Notes: generated by a model not told the origin, from the letters alone. A stretch of 64,000 bases of DNA from Lacticaseibacillus sharpeae JCM 1186 = DSM 20505 (GCF_001436225.1 NZ_AYYO01000055.1:114376-178375), one strand, 5' to 3'. Positions 37,144-46,802 are shown, counted from the stretch's first letter. A program made the numbers and translations.

Positions 37144-38085
37144 ATGACGACTATCCGCGATATTGCCCGCATCAGTGGCCATTCCGTGGCGACGGTTTCG
37201 CGCGTACTGAACCATAAAAAATACGTGTCACCAAGCGTGCGCGCCCACATCCAGTCCGTGATTGACGAACTGGATTACGTGCCGAACGCCGTCGCCCGCG
37301 ACCTCAGCCGGGGCAAGACCATGAACATCGGCGTCGTCCTGCTCAACCTCCCGCACCCCTACTACACCGACATCAACGCGGGCATCATGGCCGCAGCCTT
37401 CGCCGCTGGCTACAACGTGGTGCTGCTGCAGAGTAAATACGATGACGACCAGGAGCGCGCCTACCTGGAACAGCTGCGGCGCAAAGCCTTTGACGGTTTG
37501 ATTTTCACCACCCACAACATCCCCATTGAAGAAATGCTGCCGTACCGCAAATACGGGCCGGTGGTCGTCTGCCACGATCCCGGCGACGTGGACATCGATG
37601 CCGCCTTCAGTCAGCGCGGCCCGTCGTACATCCAGGCCTTTACCTGGATTCACCGCCACAACTTCAAGAAGGTGGCGCTCTTGCTCCCACGTGATCCCGC
37701 ATTGAGTGCCACGGCGGCCGAAACCGTCACGGCGTACAAGCAGGTTTTCGGTGCAGACCCGCTGGGCAGCCTCACGCGCCTAGGCTCGATGACCTATGCC
37801 GATGGTTACGCGGCCGCAGAATACTACGTCACGAACGGCCTGCACCCTGACTTCATCTTTGCCAACGGCGACGACATCGCAACCGGCGTGGCCCAGTACT
37901 ACAAGGACCACCACCTCCTTACACCCGGACTTATGGGCCAAGACCGCCAGTTGTCGGGCGAACTACTCGGCATCCCCACCATCGACCACCACTACAAGGA
38001 CGTGGGCGCCACGGCGCTGCGGCTCGCGATTGGGAAAGCAACGGGGAAGCACGGACTGCACTCAGACTTTTTGACGCGGGAATAA
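37144..38085 (+). CDS. LacI family transcriptional regulator
   Basis: 313 aa: N-terminal helix-turn-helix (TTIRDIARISGHSVATVSRVLN) with the hinge helix NAVARDLSRGKT, then a periplasmic-binding-type effector domain. Its target is unknown; candidates are the EIIA-like gene upstream or the lac/gat-type genes downstream. Preceded by AGGGGG before ATG and followed by a bidirectional terminator. Confidence 0.92.
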   Translation: MTTIRDIARISGHSVATVSRVLNHKKYVSPSVRAHIQSVIDELDYVPNAVARDLSRGKTMNIGVVLLNLPHPYYTDINAGIMAAAFAAGYNVVLLQSKYDDDQERAYLEQLRRKAFDGLIFTTHNIPIEEMLPYRKYGPVVVCHDPGDVDIDAAFSQRGPSYIQAFTWIHRHNFKKVALLLPRDPALSATAAETVTAYKQVFGADPLGSLTRLGSMTYADGYAAAEYYVTNGLHPDFIFANGDDIATGVAQYYKDHHLLTPGLMGQDRQLSGELLGIPTIDHHYKDVGATALRLAIGKATGKHGLHSDFLTRE

Positions 38086-38103
38086 TATCAATTTAGGGCA
38101 CAA

Positions 38104-38134
38104 TAAAAGCAGCACTGCACAAGTGCTGCTTTTA
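38104..38134. terminator. Bidirectional terminator, LacI gene and lacC
   Basis: TAAAAGCAGCACT / AGTGCTGCTTTTA perfect 13-bp stem between convergent genes. Confidence 0.88.
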
Positions 38135-38144
38135 TAATCCCCAA

Positions 38145-39086
38145 TTACTGCTTGGTAACCGTGACCTTGGTGAAGTATTCGTCGAACTTGCTCTTGTCCA
38201 CGAATCCGGTCTTAGCTTCCATCGTGTTGAGCATCCCGGTCGTCATCGCGCTGCGCAGGGTGTCTTCAACGGATTCACCCTTGTCCGTCGCGTAGGCCAA
38301 ACCGGCCAGCGTGGAGTCCCCGGAACCAACGGGGTTAACCACATTGATCTTCGGGATGGCTGCCTGGTAGTAGTCCGCGTTGTGCTTAGCGAAGGCGCCA
38401 GCAGCACCGAGTGAAACCACGACCCAGCTGACCCCGTCAAAGATTGGGTGGGCCAGCTGCTTAGCCAGTTGGGGCAGGTTCTTGCGGTCGACTTCTTCAC
38501 CAATCAAAGCACCCAGTTCGGAATCGTTGGGCTTAATCAGGTCGGGCTTTTCGTCCGCCTTAAGTGCTGCTTCCAGTGCGGCGCCGGACGCGTCGAGGAA
38601 CACCTTCACGCCCGCCTTGTGGCCAAGGGCAACCATCTGGGCGTAAAAATCAACGGGCAGACCGCCAGGCAGGCTCCCGGAAATCGTCACGAGGTCAACC
38701 TGCTTGAGCAACGCTTCGTAGTGCTGCAGGAAGTTGGCCGCATCATCAGCACTCAAGGTTGGTCCCTTTTCGAGTACTTCCGTCTGGTCGCCGTCATCGT
38801 GCAAAATCGCGATGCACGAGCGGGTTTCGCCGTCAATCTGGGCGAAGTCGCCGCGAATGCCGTCTTGTTCCAGCTGGCTACTCAGGTACTGGCCGAAGAA
38901 GCCGCCGAGCACCCCGGTGGCAATGAGTGGGTGGTCCAGGCAGTGCAGCACGCGGGCCACGTTCAGGCCCTTCCCGCCGGCGGTCTTGCGCACCGTGGTC
39001 ACACGGTTCACATCGTCAAGCTTGAGGTGATCCAAGGGGTATTGCACGTCGATGGATGGGTTCATGGTTACAGCTAAAATGGTCAT
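38145..39086 (-). CDS. lacC: LacC, tagatose-6-phosphate kinase (PfkB family)
   Basis: 313 aa; phosphorylates tagatose-6-phosphate to the 1,6-bisphosphate. PfkB motifs: N-terminal GGKGLNVARVL near residue 38 and C-terminal NPVGSGDSTLAG with the catalytic Asp. A 1-phosphofructokinase is the main alternative by sequence, but lacA and lacB upstream decide for LacC. No lacD aldolase follows. Confidence 0.9.
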   Translation of the reverse strand: MTILAVTMNPSIDVQYPLDHLKLDDVNRVTTVRKTAGGKGLNVARVLHCLDHPLIATGVLGGFFGQYLSSQLEQDGIRGDFAQIDGETRSCIAILHDDGDQTEVLEKGPTLSADDAANFLQHYEALLKQVDLVTISGSLPGGLPVDFYAQMVALGHKAGVKVFLDASGAALEAALKADEKPDLIKPNDSELGALIGEEVDRKNLPQLAKQLAHPIFDGVSWVVVSLGAAGAFAKHNADYYQAAIPKINVVNPVGSGDSTLAGLAYATDKGESVEDTLRSAMTTGMLNTMEAKTGFVDKSKFDEYFTKVTVTKQ

Positions 39087-39144
39087 GGAATGATTCCTCC
39101 GTTCTGAATTACCGGGCGCATCTGGCGCCCTGTGTACATAACAA

Positions 39145-39176
39145 TGGCCCCGGACCCGCTGCCGGGTTCAGGGCCA
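39145..39176 (-). terminator. Intra-operon hairpin between lacB and lacC
   Basis: Minus strand: stem of about 13 bp (one mismatch) built on GGCCCTGAACCCG and CGGGTCCGGGGCC, without a strong U-run. Likely lowers lacC expression or stabilises lacB mRNA. Confidence 0.5.
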
Positions 39177-39203
39177 CTATTAACTATTGACGCTTAGGCC
39201 ACA

Positions 39204-39785
39204 TTAGTCGTGGTAGACGCCTTCAGCCCACTTCTTGTTTTCTTCGTCGAAGAAGTGTGGGTTGTCTTTCTGGTCTGGGTTTGGTGTTGCGATGTTGTCA
39301 ATCTTGTCGATGAGCTTCTTGTTCTCGTCGCTTGGCTTGTATGAAGCTGCGAGGAAGGAGTCAACGATGTCGAAGATGAAGTCGCGGCCAAGCACGATCC
39401 CACCAAAGCCAAGGACGTTAGCGTTCAGTTCTTCACGTGCGTACTTAGCCTGGGTTGCGTCCCCAACCATTGCGGCACGGATGCCTTCGTTCTTGTCGGC
39501 AGCGGTGGAAACACCAATCCCGGTACCGCAAAGGACAATCCCGAGGTCTGCACGGCCGTCAGCAACGTCTTCAGCAACGCGCTTGCCGTAGATTGGGTAG
39601 TGCGTCCGGGTGTTGTCGTGAGTCCCTTCATCGATAACCTGGTAACCCAGGTCCTTCAGGTGGTCGGACACGAGCATCTTGGTGGCCGTAACGATGTGGT
39701 CGTTACCCAGGGCGATTACAGTGTGCTTGTCAATCTTTGGGTCAACGAATTCTGGCTGTGGAAAATCATTATCAAGTTCTGGCAT
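39204..39785 (-). CDS. lacB: LacB, galactose-6-phosphate isomerase subunit B
   Basis: 193 aa RpiB/LacAB-fold subunit: [14 protein letters not shown], the [20 protein letters not shown] phosphate loop and the C-terminal lid. It has about 20 extra N-terminal residues ([20 protein letters not shown]) compared with the usual LacB of about 171. GGAGG precedes ATG 39785. Works with LacA to convert galactose-6-P to tagatose-6-P. Confidence 0.93.
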   Translation of the reverse strand: MPELDNDFPQPEFVDPKIDKHTVIALGNDHIVTATKMLVSDHLKDLGYQVIDEGTHDNTRTHYPIYGKRVAEDVADGRADLGIVLCGTGIGVSTAADKNEGIRAAMVGDATQAKYAREELNANVLGFGGIVLGRDFIFDIVDSFLAASYKPSDENKKLIDKIDNIATPNPDQKDNPHFFDEENKKWAEGVYHD

Positions 39786-39857
39786 TTTAAAGTTCCTCCA
39801 TATAATGTGCTAATTCAAGGTTTTGTATCTGATTACTAAACTCAGTCAGAGGCTGGT

Positions 39858-40286
39858 TTAGATCATCTTTTCGAGCATGTCCAAGCGTACCTGGTGCCGG
39901 CCGCCAGCGTAGTCCGTGTCCAGGTACTGCTGAACGATGGAGTATGCGAGCTTTTCGCCGACGATACCGGAGCCAAGGGAGATGGCCTTAGCGCCGTTGT
40001 GCATTGCGGTCATGTGTGCGGTCCGTTCTTCGTTAACGTCCGCGGTAACCATGCCCTTAACCTTGTTGCTGGCCATTGCGGAACCAACACCGTATTCGTC
40101 AAACATGATTGCCTTCTTCACGCCGTTTTCAAGCACCTGCTTGGTAACTGCCAGGGAGGATTCAACGAAGTCTTCTGCAGGCTGCTCGGTTACGTCGATG
40201 ACGTTGTAGCCGCCGGCGTTCAGGTATGCCTTAACCTTTTCCTTCAGTTCAAATCCATTTTTATCTGCGCCAATAACAACATCCAT
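39858..40286 (-). CDS. lacA: LacA, galactose-6-phosphate isomerase subunit A
   Basis: 142 aa, starting [22 protein letters not shown], with [16 protein letters not shown] in place of the CGTGIG loop, the usual difference between LacA and LacB. AGGAGA before the ATG. 30 bases after lacR and 72 before lacB. Confidence 0.94.
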   Translation of the reverse strand: MDVVIGADKNGFELKEKVKAYLNAGGYNVIDVTEQPAEDFVESSLAVTKQVLENGVKKAIMFDEYGVGSAMASNKVKGMVTADVNEERTAHMTAMHNGAKAISLGSGIVGEKLAYSIVQQYLDTDYAGGRHQVRLDMLEKMI

Positions 40287-40315
40287 GATTGTGATCTCCT
40301 TTAAATATATAGTGG

Positions 40316-41083
40316 TTACTCATTAGTTATGATCCGCGTCAACTTCTGGTAGTCGTTGCGCTGATCTTCATCAATACCCTTGTCGGTGATTAAACCATCG
40401 ACATCATCTAAGCTGTAGAATCCATAGAAGTCTTCGGTATCCAGCTTCGTGTGGTCCGCCAGAATGTAACGTTTGCGCGAATTGTTGAGCGCCAGACGCT
40501 GAATCTGGCCTTCATCCGCGTTCGCATTACTGACGATGCTATCACACACGCCGTTAGCCGAAACGAACGCCTTGGTGGTCCGCAAGTGTTCAAGCATCTC
40601 GTTTGCGAGGTTTCCTATAAAGGCACCACTACGCTCACGATACGTTCCGCCAACGAGGCACAGCTCATAGCGGTCGGCTTTACTCTTGAAACTGTCAAAG
40701 ACGGGCAGGCTGTTGGTCACAACCCGCAGCTCGGGCAACGTTAAGTAGTCCGCAATGAACTCGTTTGTTGTGCCGGGACCAATGAAGATTGTGTCGCCTG
40801 CTTCTATTAACTGCGCTGCTTGGCTGGCAATTTGCCGCTTTTCCTCAACCCGTAAGTCGCGCTTCTCTAATCGGGAGAGTTCCTGGTCTTGCTTCTGGGC
40901 AAGCTTGGGACTCTGCGCCCCGCCGTGAACCCGGATAACTGCGTGGTTCTCGGCAAGTTCGGCTAAATCGCGCCGGACGGTCATGGTCGAAACGTTCAGT
41001 TCCGCGCCAATCTCGTTGACGGTGACGATTCCCTTACGATCAACTAAATTACGAATTGTCAGGAGTCGTTGTCGTTTTAACAC
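40316..41083 (-). CDS. lacR: LacR, DeoR family repressor of the tagatose-6-phosphate pathway
   Basis: 255 aa from GTG 41083, chosen because GGAGG lies nine bases upstream and the protein then begins [14 protein letters not shown] like other DeoR proteins. Helix-turn-helix [21 protein letters not shown], then the DeoR sensor domain ([29 protein letters not shown]). First gene of lacRABC and divergent from the PTS genes, so it probably controls both from the 230-base intergenic region. Confidence 0.93.
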   Translation of the reverse strand: MLKRQRLLTIRNLVDRKGIVTVNEIGAELNVSTMTVRRDLAELAENHAVIRVHGGAQSPKLAQKQDQELSRLEKRDLRVEEKRQIASQAAQLIEAGDTIFIGPGTTNEFIADYLTLPELRVVTNSLPVFDSFKSKADRYELCLVGGTYRERSGAFIGNLANEMLEHLRTTKAFVSANGVCDSIVSNANADEGQIQRLALNNSRKRYILADHTKLDTEDFYGFYSLDDVDGLITDKGIDEDQRNDYQKLTRIITNE

Positions 41084-41227
41084 TATTTGCATCACCTCCG
41101 AGGTGGTTCGCTTTTGTTCTAAAATGTTCACTTAAATGGTACGCCACTAAATTACCATTGGTTGAAAGCCTTGTCAACCGTTTGAAAGAAATTTCGAAAC
41201 CGCTTTAAAAAAGTTGCCAGATAGGGG

Positions 41228-41255
41228 TTGACGTGTGAAAGCGGTTGTATATAAT
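41228..41255 (+). promoter_or_regulatory. Promoter of the galactitol-type PTS operon with overlapping cre
   Basis: TTGACG (41228-41233), 16-base spacer, TATAAT (41250-41255). The spacer holds TGAAAGCGGTTGTA, a 12/14 match to cre, and CGAAACCGCTTT lies about 40 bases upstream, so CcpA repression is likely in addition to LacR. Confidence 0.75.
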
Positions 41256-41310
41256 AAGACTTGTAATCCGGTGAACACAAACGAACAAAAATTAACGGAG
41301 GTGATGCCGC

Positions 41311-41808
41311 ATGCCCGACACAGTAAGTAAAACCCTGTTCGACCCAACAGCGGTGTTCGTAACAGAGCAAACTACGCAGGCGGCGATTTTCCAAGAGGTT
41401 GCCGACAAGCTTGTAGAGAAACAGTACGTAAAACCAGAATTCCTGGTCAACCTTTCGGAACGCGAGAAGAACTACCCAACTGGCATCGATATGTCAGTGG
41501 TGAACCCGGATTATCCGAATGTCGCAATTCCCCACACGGAGGGCGAATTCGTCAATGTCCGCCTGGTTGTTCCTATTAAGTTGGTACACCCAGTAGAATT
41601 CCACAACATGATTGACCCAACCGACAAGTTCGACGTTTCATTCTTGTTCATGATTCTGAACAATGATCCCGACGGTCAGGCCAACGTGCTCGCAGAAATC
41701 ATGGGCTTCTTAACCACAACGCCAGCTGAAGACCTCGAGAACTTCTTCGGCGAGACGAATCGGGCAGCGATTTACTCGTTCCTGAACACATTCTTCACTC
41801 AAGAGTAA
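41311..41808 (+). CDS. Galactitol-type PTS, IIA component
   Basis: 165 aa EIIA-2 domain with the phospho-His75 in NVAIPHTEGEF. GGAGG before ATG 41311. First gene of a IIA-IIB-IIC set divergent from lacRABC; in Lacticaseibacillus-type relatives such PTS sets bring in galactose or galactitol, here fed into the tagatose-6-phosphate pathway. Confidence 0.92.
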   Translation: MPDTVSKTLFDPTAVFVTEQTTQAAIFQEVADKLVEKQYVKPEFLVNLSEREKNYPTGIDMSVVNPDYPNVAIPHTEGEFVNVRLVVPIKLVHPVEFHNMIDPTDKFDVSFLFMILNNDPDGQANVLAEIMGFLTTTPAEDLENFFGETNRAAIYSFLNTFFTQE

Positions 41809-41882
41809 TAACCGAATTTGCTTACAGATTCTTGTAAGCGGTTCGACTAAAACTAAAAACACACATTTAGGAGGAAATAATT

Positions 41883-42191
41883 ATGACAGTACGTATTCTT
41901 GCAGCATGTGGTGCCGGTGTTAACTCCAGCCACCAAATCAAGGACGCTTTGGAAAAGGAATTGAAGAGCCGCGGCTACAACGTATCTTGCGACGCCGTTA
42001 TGGTTAAGGATGTCAACGAAGAAATGCTCAGCCACTACGACATCTACGCACAGATTGCGAAGACCGACATGTCCTTCACACCAAAGATTCCTATCGTTGA
42101 TGCCGGTGCAATTCTCTACCGGATGCCCGCAATGGCAAAGCCTGTTTACGACAACGTCGAGAAGATCATCAAGGAAAAGGGTTTGAGCTAA
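41883..42191 (+). CDS. Galactitol-type PTS, IIB component
   Basis: 102 aa, phospho-Cys9 in ILAACGAGVNSS, the usual GatB-like N-terminal P-loop. AGGAGG upstream. Receives phosphate from the IIA gene 74 bases upstream. Confidence 0.93.
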   Translation: MTVRILAACGAGVNSSHQIKDALEKELKSRGYNVSCDAVMVKDVNEEMLSHYDIYAQIAKTDMSFTPKIPIVDAGAILYRMPAMAKPVYDNVEKIIKEKGLS

Positions 42192-42352
42192 TCAAACAGA
42201 CCCTTAAGTGACGTGGCGGGCCCGTCCCGCCAGAAATAAATTCAGGGTTCCATGTTTCACTAAAAGCTCCACAGTTCCATAGTTCCATCATTTCATTCAT
42301 TCATTGTTGTTTTGTTGCTATTGTTCTCTCTGTTAAGGGGTGAGAAAGTCTT

Positions 42353-43792
42353 ATGTTAAACACTATTATTGACATCTCCAACAAGGTCTTTAAGCCAATT
42401 ATTGACCTAGGTGCCGCACCAATTATGCTGATTGTTTTGACGTTGATTGCCTTCGCTGTCGGCGTTAACTTCTTCCACGCCTTGGAAGGTGGTATCAAAC
42501 TGGCGATCGCTCTGACTGCTATCTCCAGTATCATCAACCTGCTGACCAACGCGTTCCAACCAGCTGTTAATGCTTTCGTTAAGGCTACTGGGCTCCACCT
42601 TGGTACTACTGACCTTGGTTGGGCACCACTGGCTACTATCACTTGGGGTTCTCCATACACCCTGTTCTTCCTGTTAATCTTGGTTATCGTCAACATCATC
42701 ATGCTGACCCTCAAGTTAACTGACACACTGGACGTCGATATCTTCGACGTTTGGCACATGTCCTTCACCGGTTTGCTGGCTATGTACTTCGGTGCTAACC
42801 TCCTCACCGGTACGTTGCTCGTTATCTTCATCGGGATCATGAAGATCTTCAACTCTGACCTGATGAAGCCTACCTTCAACGACTTGCTTGGTAACTGGGA
42901 CAACCCAATGACCACTACTCACTTGAACTACATGATGAACCCTATCCTCATGGTCTTCAACAAGATCTTTGACGTACTGTTCCCATGGCTCGACAAGTTC
43001 GACTTTGACGCTGCCAAGTTGAACGAAAAGATTGGTTTCTGGGGTTCTCGTTTCGCCATTGGTGTTTACCTTGGGATCTTCATCGGTCTCCTTGGTCACC
43101 AGTCTATCGGTAACATCTTCACACTGGCATTCACAGCCGCAACCTGCTTGGAGCTCTTCTCTCTGATCGGTTCTTGGTTCATTGCTTCTGTTGAACCTCT
43201 GTCACAAGGTATCACCAACTTCGCTACTAAGCACCTGAACGGCCGTATCTTCAACATCGGTCTTGACTGGCCTTTCATTGCCGGCCGTGCTGAAATCTGG
43301 GCAGCCTGCAACGTTATGGCACCTATCATGCTTCTCGAAGCTCTGGTTCTGCCTGGTAACACCATCCTTCCACTTGGTGGGATCATCGGGATGGGTGTTG
43401 CACCCGCACTGCTCGTTGTTACCCGTGGTCGTATGATTCGGATGATCGTTATTGGTGCTATCGAACTGCCACTCTTCCTGTGGGCAGGTTCCCTCTCCGC
43501 ACCATTCGTTACCCAGACCGCTGCTAAGATTGCTCCTAACATGCTGAACGGTGTTGCTAAGGGCGCTATGATTTCTTCCTCCACCAAGGAAGGTCCTATC
43601 GAACAATTCCTCGCTTACCTGCTTGGTAAAGGTCAGGGCGGCGACATGAAGATGCTCCTGTTCTTCTTCCTTGCAATGGTTGCATACGTTGGTATCTTCC
43701 TGTGGTACCGTCACGAAATGCTCAAGCGTAACACTGAATACGCTAAGCAGGGCTTCAAGGTTAACCCAGACGTTATGCTGAAGACCAAGTAG
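42353..43792 (+). CDS. Galactitol-type PTS, IIC component
   Basis: 479 aa, about 10-12 membrane segments, EIIC-GAT family (GVNFFHALEGGIKLAIALTA; GLDWPFIAGRAEIWAACNV). Codons end in T far more than in neighbouring genes (GGT, GCT, GTT), suggesting strong expression or separate origin. 160 untranslated bases precede it; start ATG follows AAGGGGTGAG. Confidence 0.93.
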   Translation: MLNTIIDISNKVFKPIIDLGAAPIMLIVLTLIAFAVGVNFFHALEGGIKLAIALTAISSIINLLTNAFQPAVNAFVKATGLHLGTTDLGWAPLATITWGSPYTLFFLLILVIVNIIMLTLKLTDTLDVDIFDVWHMSFTGLLAMYFGANLLTGTLLVIFIGIMKIFNSDLMKPTFNDLLGNWDNPMTTTHLNYMMNPILMVFNKIFDVLFPWLDKFDFDAAKLNEKIGFWGSRFAIGVYLGIFIGLLGHQSIGNIFTLAFTAATCLELFSLIGSWFIASVEPLSQGITNFATKHLNGRIFNIGLDWPFIAGRAEIWAACNVMAPIMLLEALVLPGNTILPLGGIIGMGVAPALLVVTRGRMIRMIVIGAIELPLFLWAGSLSAPFVTQTAAKIAPNMLNGVAKGAMISSSTKEGPIEQFLAYLLGKGQGGDMKMLLFFFLAMVAYVGIFLWYRHEMLKRNTEYAKQGFKVNPDVMLKTK

Positions 43793-43807
43793 TCACTAGT
43801 ATCACCT

Positions 43808-43839
43808 AAAGAATCCGCCTCGTGCGGGTTCTTTTTTTT
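43808..43839 (+). terminator. Terminator of the galactitol-type PTS operon
   Basis: AAAGAATCCGC / GCGGGTTCTTT stem with 5-base loop and eight T. Confidence 0.9.
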
Positions 43840-43932
43840 GCGTAAATTAGCTGGCTACCCGCTAACGTGCACCGTGTGCAGACAAGTGTATGCGGTTTAT
43901 CGACGAAAATGAAGAAAATATTAAAAAAAGCC

Positions 43933-43961
43933 TAGACACACCCCCATATTCCGTGTATATT
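43933..43961 (+). promoter_or_regulatory. Promoter of sstT
   Basis: TAGACA, 17-base spacer, TATATT. The roughly 100-base leader that follows contains GGTTC / GAACC pairing but no T-box signature. Confidence 0.6.
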
Positions 43962-44066
43962 GGTCACATATTAAAAACACATGTCTATAGATTAACGACA
44001 GGAAAACGGGTCGGTTCGGATTCACAGCACTGAACCAGCAACAGCGAACCCGGACGGAGGTAAGTT

Positions 44067-45374
44067 ATGTTTAAGAAGTATAAGAGCATTTCATTGATTG
44101 TACGCATCATGATTGGGATTGTGATTGGTGCCATTCTTGGACTGACGGTGCCTTCATGGTCAGCAATCAACATTCTGGGTGATCTGTTCGTCGGCGCACT
44201 GAAGGCCATTGCGCCGCTGCTGGTGTTCATGCTCATTCTTTCCGCCATTAGCCAGTACAAATCCGGCAGCAAGAACCACTTCGGCTCCGTGGTGATGCTC
44301 TACATCGTGGCAACCCTTTCTGCGGCCCTCGCAGCCGTGGCGGCTTCCTACCTGGTGAAAATTCACCTGCTATTCCCGCAAGCCACCGAATCTGCAGCTG
44401 CTGCGCCGAAGGAACTCGGTAGTGTCATCAGCAACCTGCTCACCGGTGCGGTCGGTAACCCCGTGCAAGCGCTCGTCCAGGCGAACTACCTGACCATCTT
44501 GTTCTGGGGCCTGATTATTGGCTTCGGTCTCCGGCATGCGAACCAGGGCACCAAGACGGTGATTGCAGACTTCGCCGGCACGATTGAACGCACCGCGCAG
44601 TTCATCATCGAATTCGCACCATTCGGGATTGTCGGTCTGCTGCATAACTCCATCGCCACCACCGGGTTCTCCGGGATTGCCCGTTACGGCCAGCTCGTCT
44701 TGCTGCTCGTCGCCACGATGGCATTCACCTACCTGGTCATCTACTCACTCATGGTGTGGCTCATGACGCACCAGAACCCCTTCCCACTCGTGTTCTGGAC
44801 GCTCAAGGTTTCCGCCATTCCGGCCTTCTTCACCCGTTCTTCCGCCGTTAACATTCCCGTTAACCTGCAGGCCTGTGCGGATTTGGGGCTGAATGAAAAA
44901 TCTTACGCCGTCTCCATCGCACTCGGAGGCACCGCCAACTCTGGGGGGGCAGCCATCACCGTCTCCATCATGACTCTGGCTGCCGCCAACACGCTGGGCA
45001 TTCACGTTTCCTTCCCCCTCGCACTCATGCTCTGCATCCTGAGTGCCGTCTCCGCTACCGGTTCGGCCGGTATCGCTGGGGGTTCCCTGCTGCTGATTCC
45101 AATGGCTGCAAGCCTCTTCGGAATTAGCAACGACATCGCAATGCAGGTGGTCGCCATCGGGTTCATCATCGGGGTTATCCAGGATTCCGTTGAAACCGCA
45201 GTAAACTCCGCTTCCGACCTGCTGTTCACAGCAACGGCCGAGTACCACGACCTGATGAAGGCCGGGCACAAGGTAGATATTCACCAAGCGGTCCGCAACG
45301 CAGACGCTAAACGCACAGCAATTGAAACCGACGACGTGAAGAGCGCAGAATCTATCTCACCTTCAGTCAACTAG
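44067..45374 (+). CDS. sstT: SstT, sodium-coupled serine/threonine symporter
   Basis: 435 aa DAACS-family carrier: MFKKYKSISLIVRIMIGIVIG start, eight helices and two re-entrant loops with TRSSAVNIPVNLQ and GGTANSGGAAITVSIMTLA, and the C-terminal GVIQDSVETAVNSASDLLFTA typical of SstT. Monocistronic, GGAGG before ATG. Confidence 0.94.
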   Translation: MFKKYKSISLIVRIMIGIVIGAILGLTVPSWSAINILGDLFVGALKAIAPLLVFMLILSAISQYKSGSKNHFGSVVMLYIVATLSAALAAVAASYLVKIHLLFPQATESAAAAPKELGSVISNLLTGAVGNPVQALVQANYLTILFWGLIIGFGLRHANQGTKTVIADFAGTIERTAQFIIEFAPFGIVGLLHNSIATTGFSGIARYGQLVLLLVATMAFTYLVIYSLMVWLMTHQNPFPLVFWTLKVSAIPAFFTRSSAVNIPVNLQACADLGLNEKSYAVSIALGGTANSGGAAITVSIMTLAAANTLGIHVSFPLALMLCILSAVSATGSAGIAGGSLLLIPMAASLFGISNDIAMQVVAIGFIIGVIQDSVETAVNSASDLLFTATAEYHDLMKAGHKVDIHQAVRNADAKRTAIETDDVKSAESISPSVN

Positions 45375-45380
45375 CCAAAA

Positions 45381-45423
45381 AGGCCGGGACCATCATCAAC
45401 TTGACGATGGTCCCGGCCTCTTT
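45381..45423 (+). terminator. Terminator of sstT
   Basis: GGCCGGGACCATC / GATGGTCCCGGCC 13-bp stem, then CTCTTTG. Confidence 0.85.
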
Positions 45424-45473
45424 GTGTATCTAGGCAAAATAAAACCGCACCCCACTGCGGGTACGGTTAAAAC

Positions 45474-45842
45474 TTAGTCATCACTGACAGAACTGCGGTT
45501 ATTGTGCTTACGGTTCATGTTGCGGTTGTTGAATTCTGGATCAACGGTAGTCGCAACAACACTTTCGTTGTGTTCCTGTACGTGCTTAATCTGTGCGGTC
45601 TTAATGGAACTAGCCGTCCGGAATGCCTTGTGGATCCGCATGAACCGACCATCCATCCGTAGCAGCATGAACAATGCCAACACGCTGATGCCGAACAGTG
45701 CTACCGTCAAGATGTAACTATCGAACATTTTACGGAGCACAGCCACCACAATCACTACTGTTGCCCAGAACAGGTAGGTGTAGTGGCGCTTGCGCAATGC
45801 CGGATCGTGCTTGTCAATTTTTTCTGCCGTCTTCTTAGCCAT
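45474..45842 (-). CDS. Two-helix membrane protein of unknown function
   Basis: 122 aa. A basic start (MAKKTAEKIDKHDPALRKRHYTY), two adjacent transmembrane helices (about 23-38 and 43-61), and a long polar tail rich in Asn, Arg and Ser. No family recognised. AAGGGG precedes the ATG. Confidence 0.75.
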   Translation of the reverse strand: MAKKTAEKIDKHDPALRKRHYTYLFWATVVIVVAVLRKMFDSYILTVALFGISVLALFMLLRMDGRFMRIHKAFRTASSIKTAQIKHVQEHNESVVATTVDPEFNNRNMNRKHNNRSSVSDD

Positions 45843-46055
45843 GGTGCCCCTTCTTTCGGAAACGTTTTATCAATTTCTACTTTTCCATTATAACGCGAAG
45901 TAAACGTTCACAAAAGGGGTAAAACAACAAAATCGAACAGATTTCAACAAAACATTGCAGGTGTCACTTTTTTCAAACTGCAATTTTCGATTCCAGCATT
46001 TACTACAGCGCAATCGGCACTGTTCCCGCAATGTGAATAATCCCTTGTAAGCAAA

Positions 46056-46316
46056 TCAGCGTTTACCGTTAATTTTGTAGTCCAGTTTAATCCAGAATAA
46101 ATTAACAACCACAACAACAATCAAGGCAGCGACAGTTAGCAAAATCGAACCGCCAGTCAAGTCTTTGAGATTAAAATCGTACATCGACAACATTTGATAG
46201 ATCACCACAATCCAGATAACAATTGATAGCCAAAATTTTTTGAATGAGGGCAAGGAAACACGGTCTTTTAAGGACGTGATGAATTTCCCTGTTTTTATGC
46301 CGTAAACAAGTTGCAC
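46056..46316 (-). CDS. Small two-helix membrane protein, probably cut at its 5' end
   Basis: 86 aa from a GTG at 46316 with no convincing ribosome binding site. Two helices (WLSIVIWIVVIYQML; ILLTVAALIVVVVVNLFW) and a basic tail. Its first codon lies 34 bases from tnpA of the IS200/IS605 element, so the real N-terminus or promoter may have been displaced by that insertion. Confidence 0.55.
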   Translation of the reverse strand: MQLVYGIKTGKFITSLKDRVSLPSFKKFWLSIVIWIVVIYQMLSMYDFNLKDLTGGSILLTVAALIVVVVVNLFWIKLDYKINGKR

Positions 46317-46349
46317 ATAGCAATTAATGAAAACGCTATAATAGATGGT

Positions 46350-46802
46350 ATGAAAGACATTAACCGGCTTACGTATGGTAGAACTTCAGTATACAATTTG
46401 AATTACCATATCATTTGGGGAACTAAATACCGCAATCGGGTTTTGAAAGGAAACGTTGAGGTTGTGCTCAAGCGAATATTGTACGAAGTAGCTGAGCAAT
46501 ATGGATTTAGTATCGACCACATGGAAATTGGTAAAGATGATCATATTCACTTACTGGTAAGTGCACCGCCTAAGCTGTCAGTGGCCAACATCGTTCGATG
46601 GCTCAAGGGTATCTCAGCCCGTCAACTCTTCGTTCAGTGTCCAGAACCACAGCGAAGCTACTGGAAAAAGTCCGGGCGACATCTATGGTCACCAAGCTAC
46701 TATGTGGAAAGCATAGGCATGACGAACGAATCCGCAGTAGCTAAGTACATTGATGAGCAGAGAATGAAGGAGGTGAAGATTGATGATCAAGAAGACGTAT
46801 AA
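46350..46802 (+). CDS. tnpA: TnpA, Y1 (HUH) transposase of IS200/IS605
   Basis: 150 aa single-strand transposase. HUH pair His65 and His67 (DDHIHLLV); catalytic Tyr133 in VAKYIDEQ. Start ATG 46350 (MKDINRLTYG) is preferred; TATAAT at 46337-46342 may be part of its promoter. All catalytic residues are present, so the element could be active. Confidence 0.95.
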   Translation: MKDINRLTYGRTSVYNLNYHIIWGTKYRNRVLKGNVEVVLKRILYEVAEQYGFSIDHMEIGKDDHIHLLVSAPPKLSVANIVRWLKGISARQLFVQCPEPQRSYWKKSGRHLWSPSYYVESIGMTNESAVAKYIDEQRMKEVKIDDQEDV

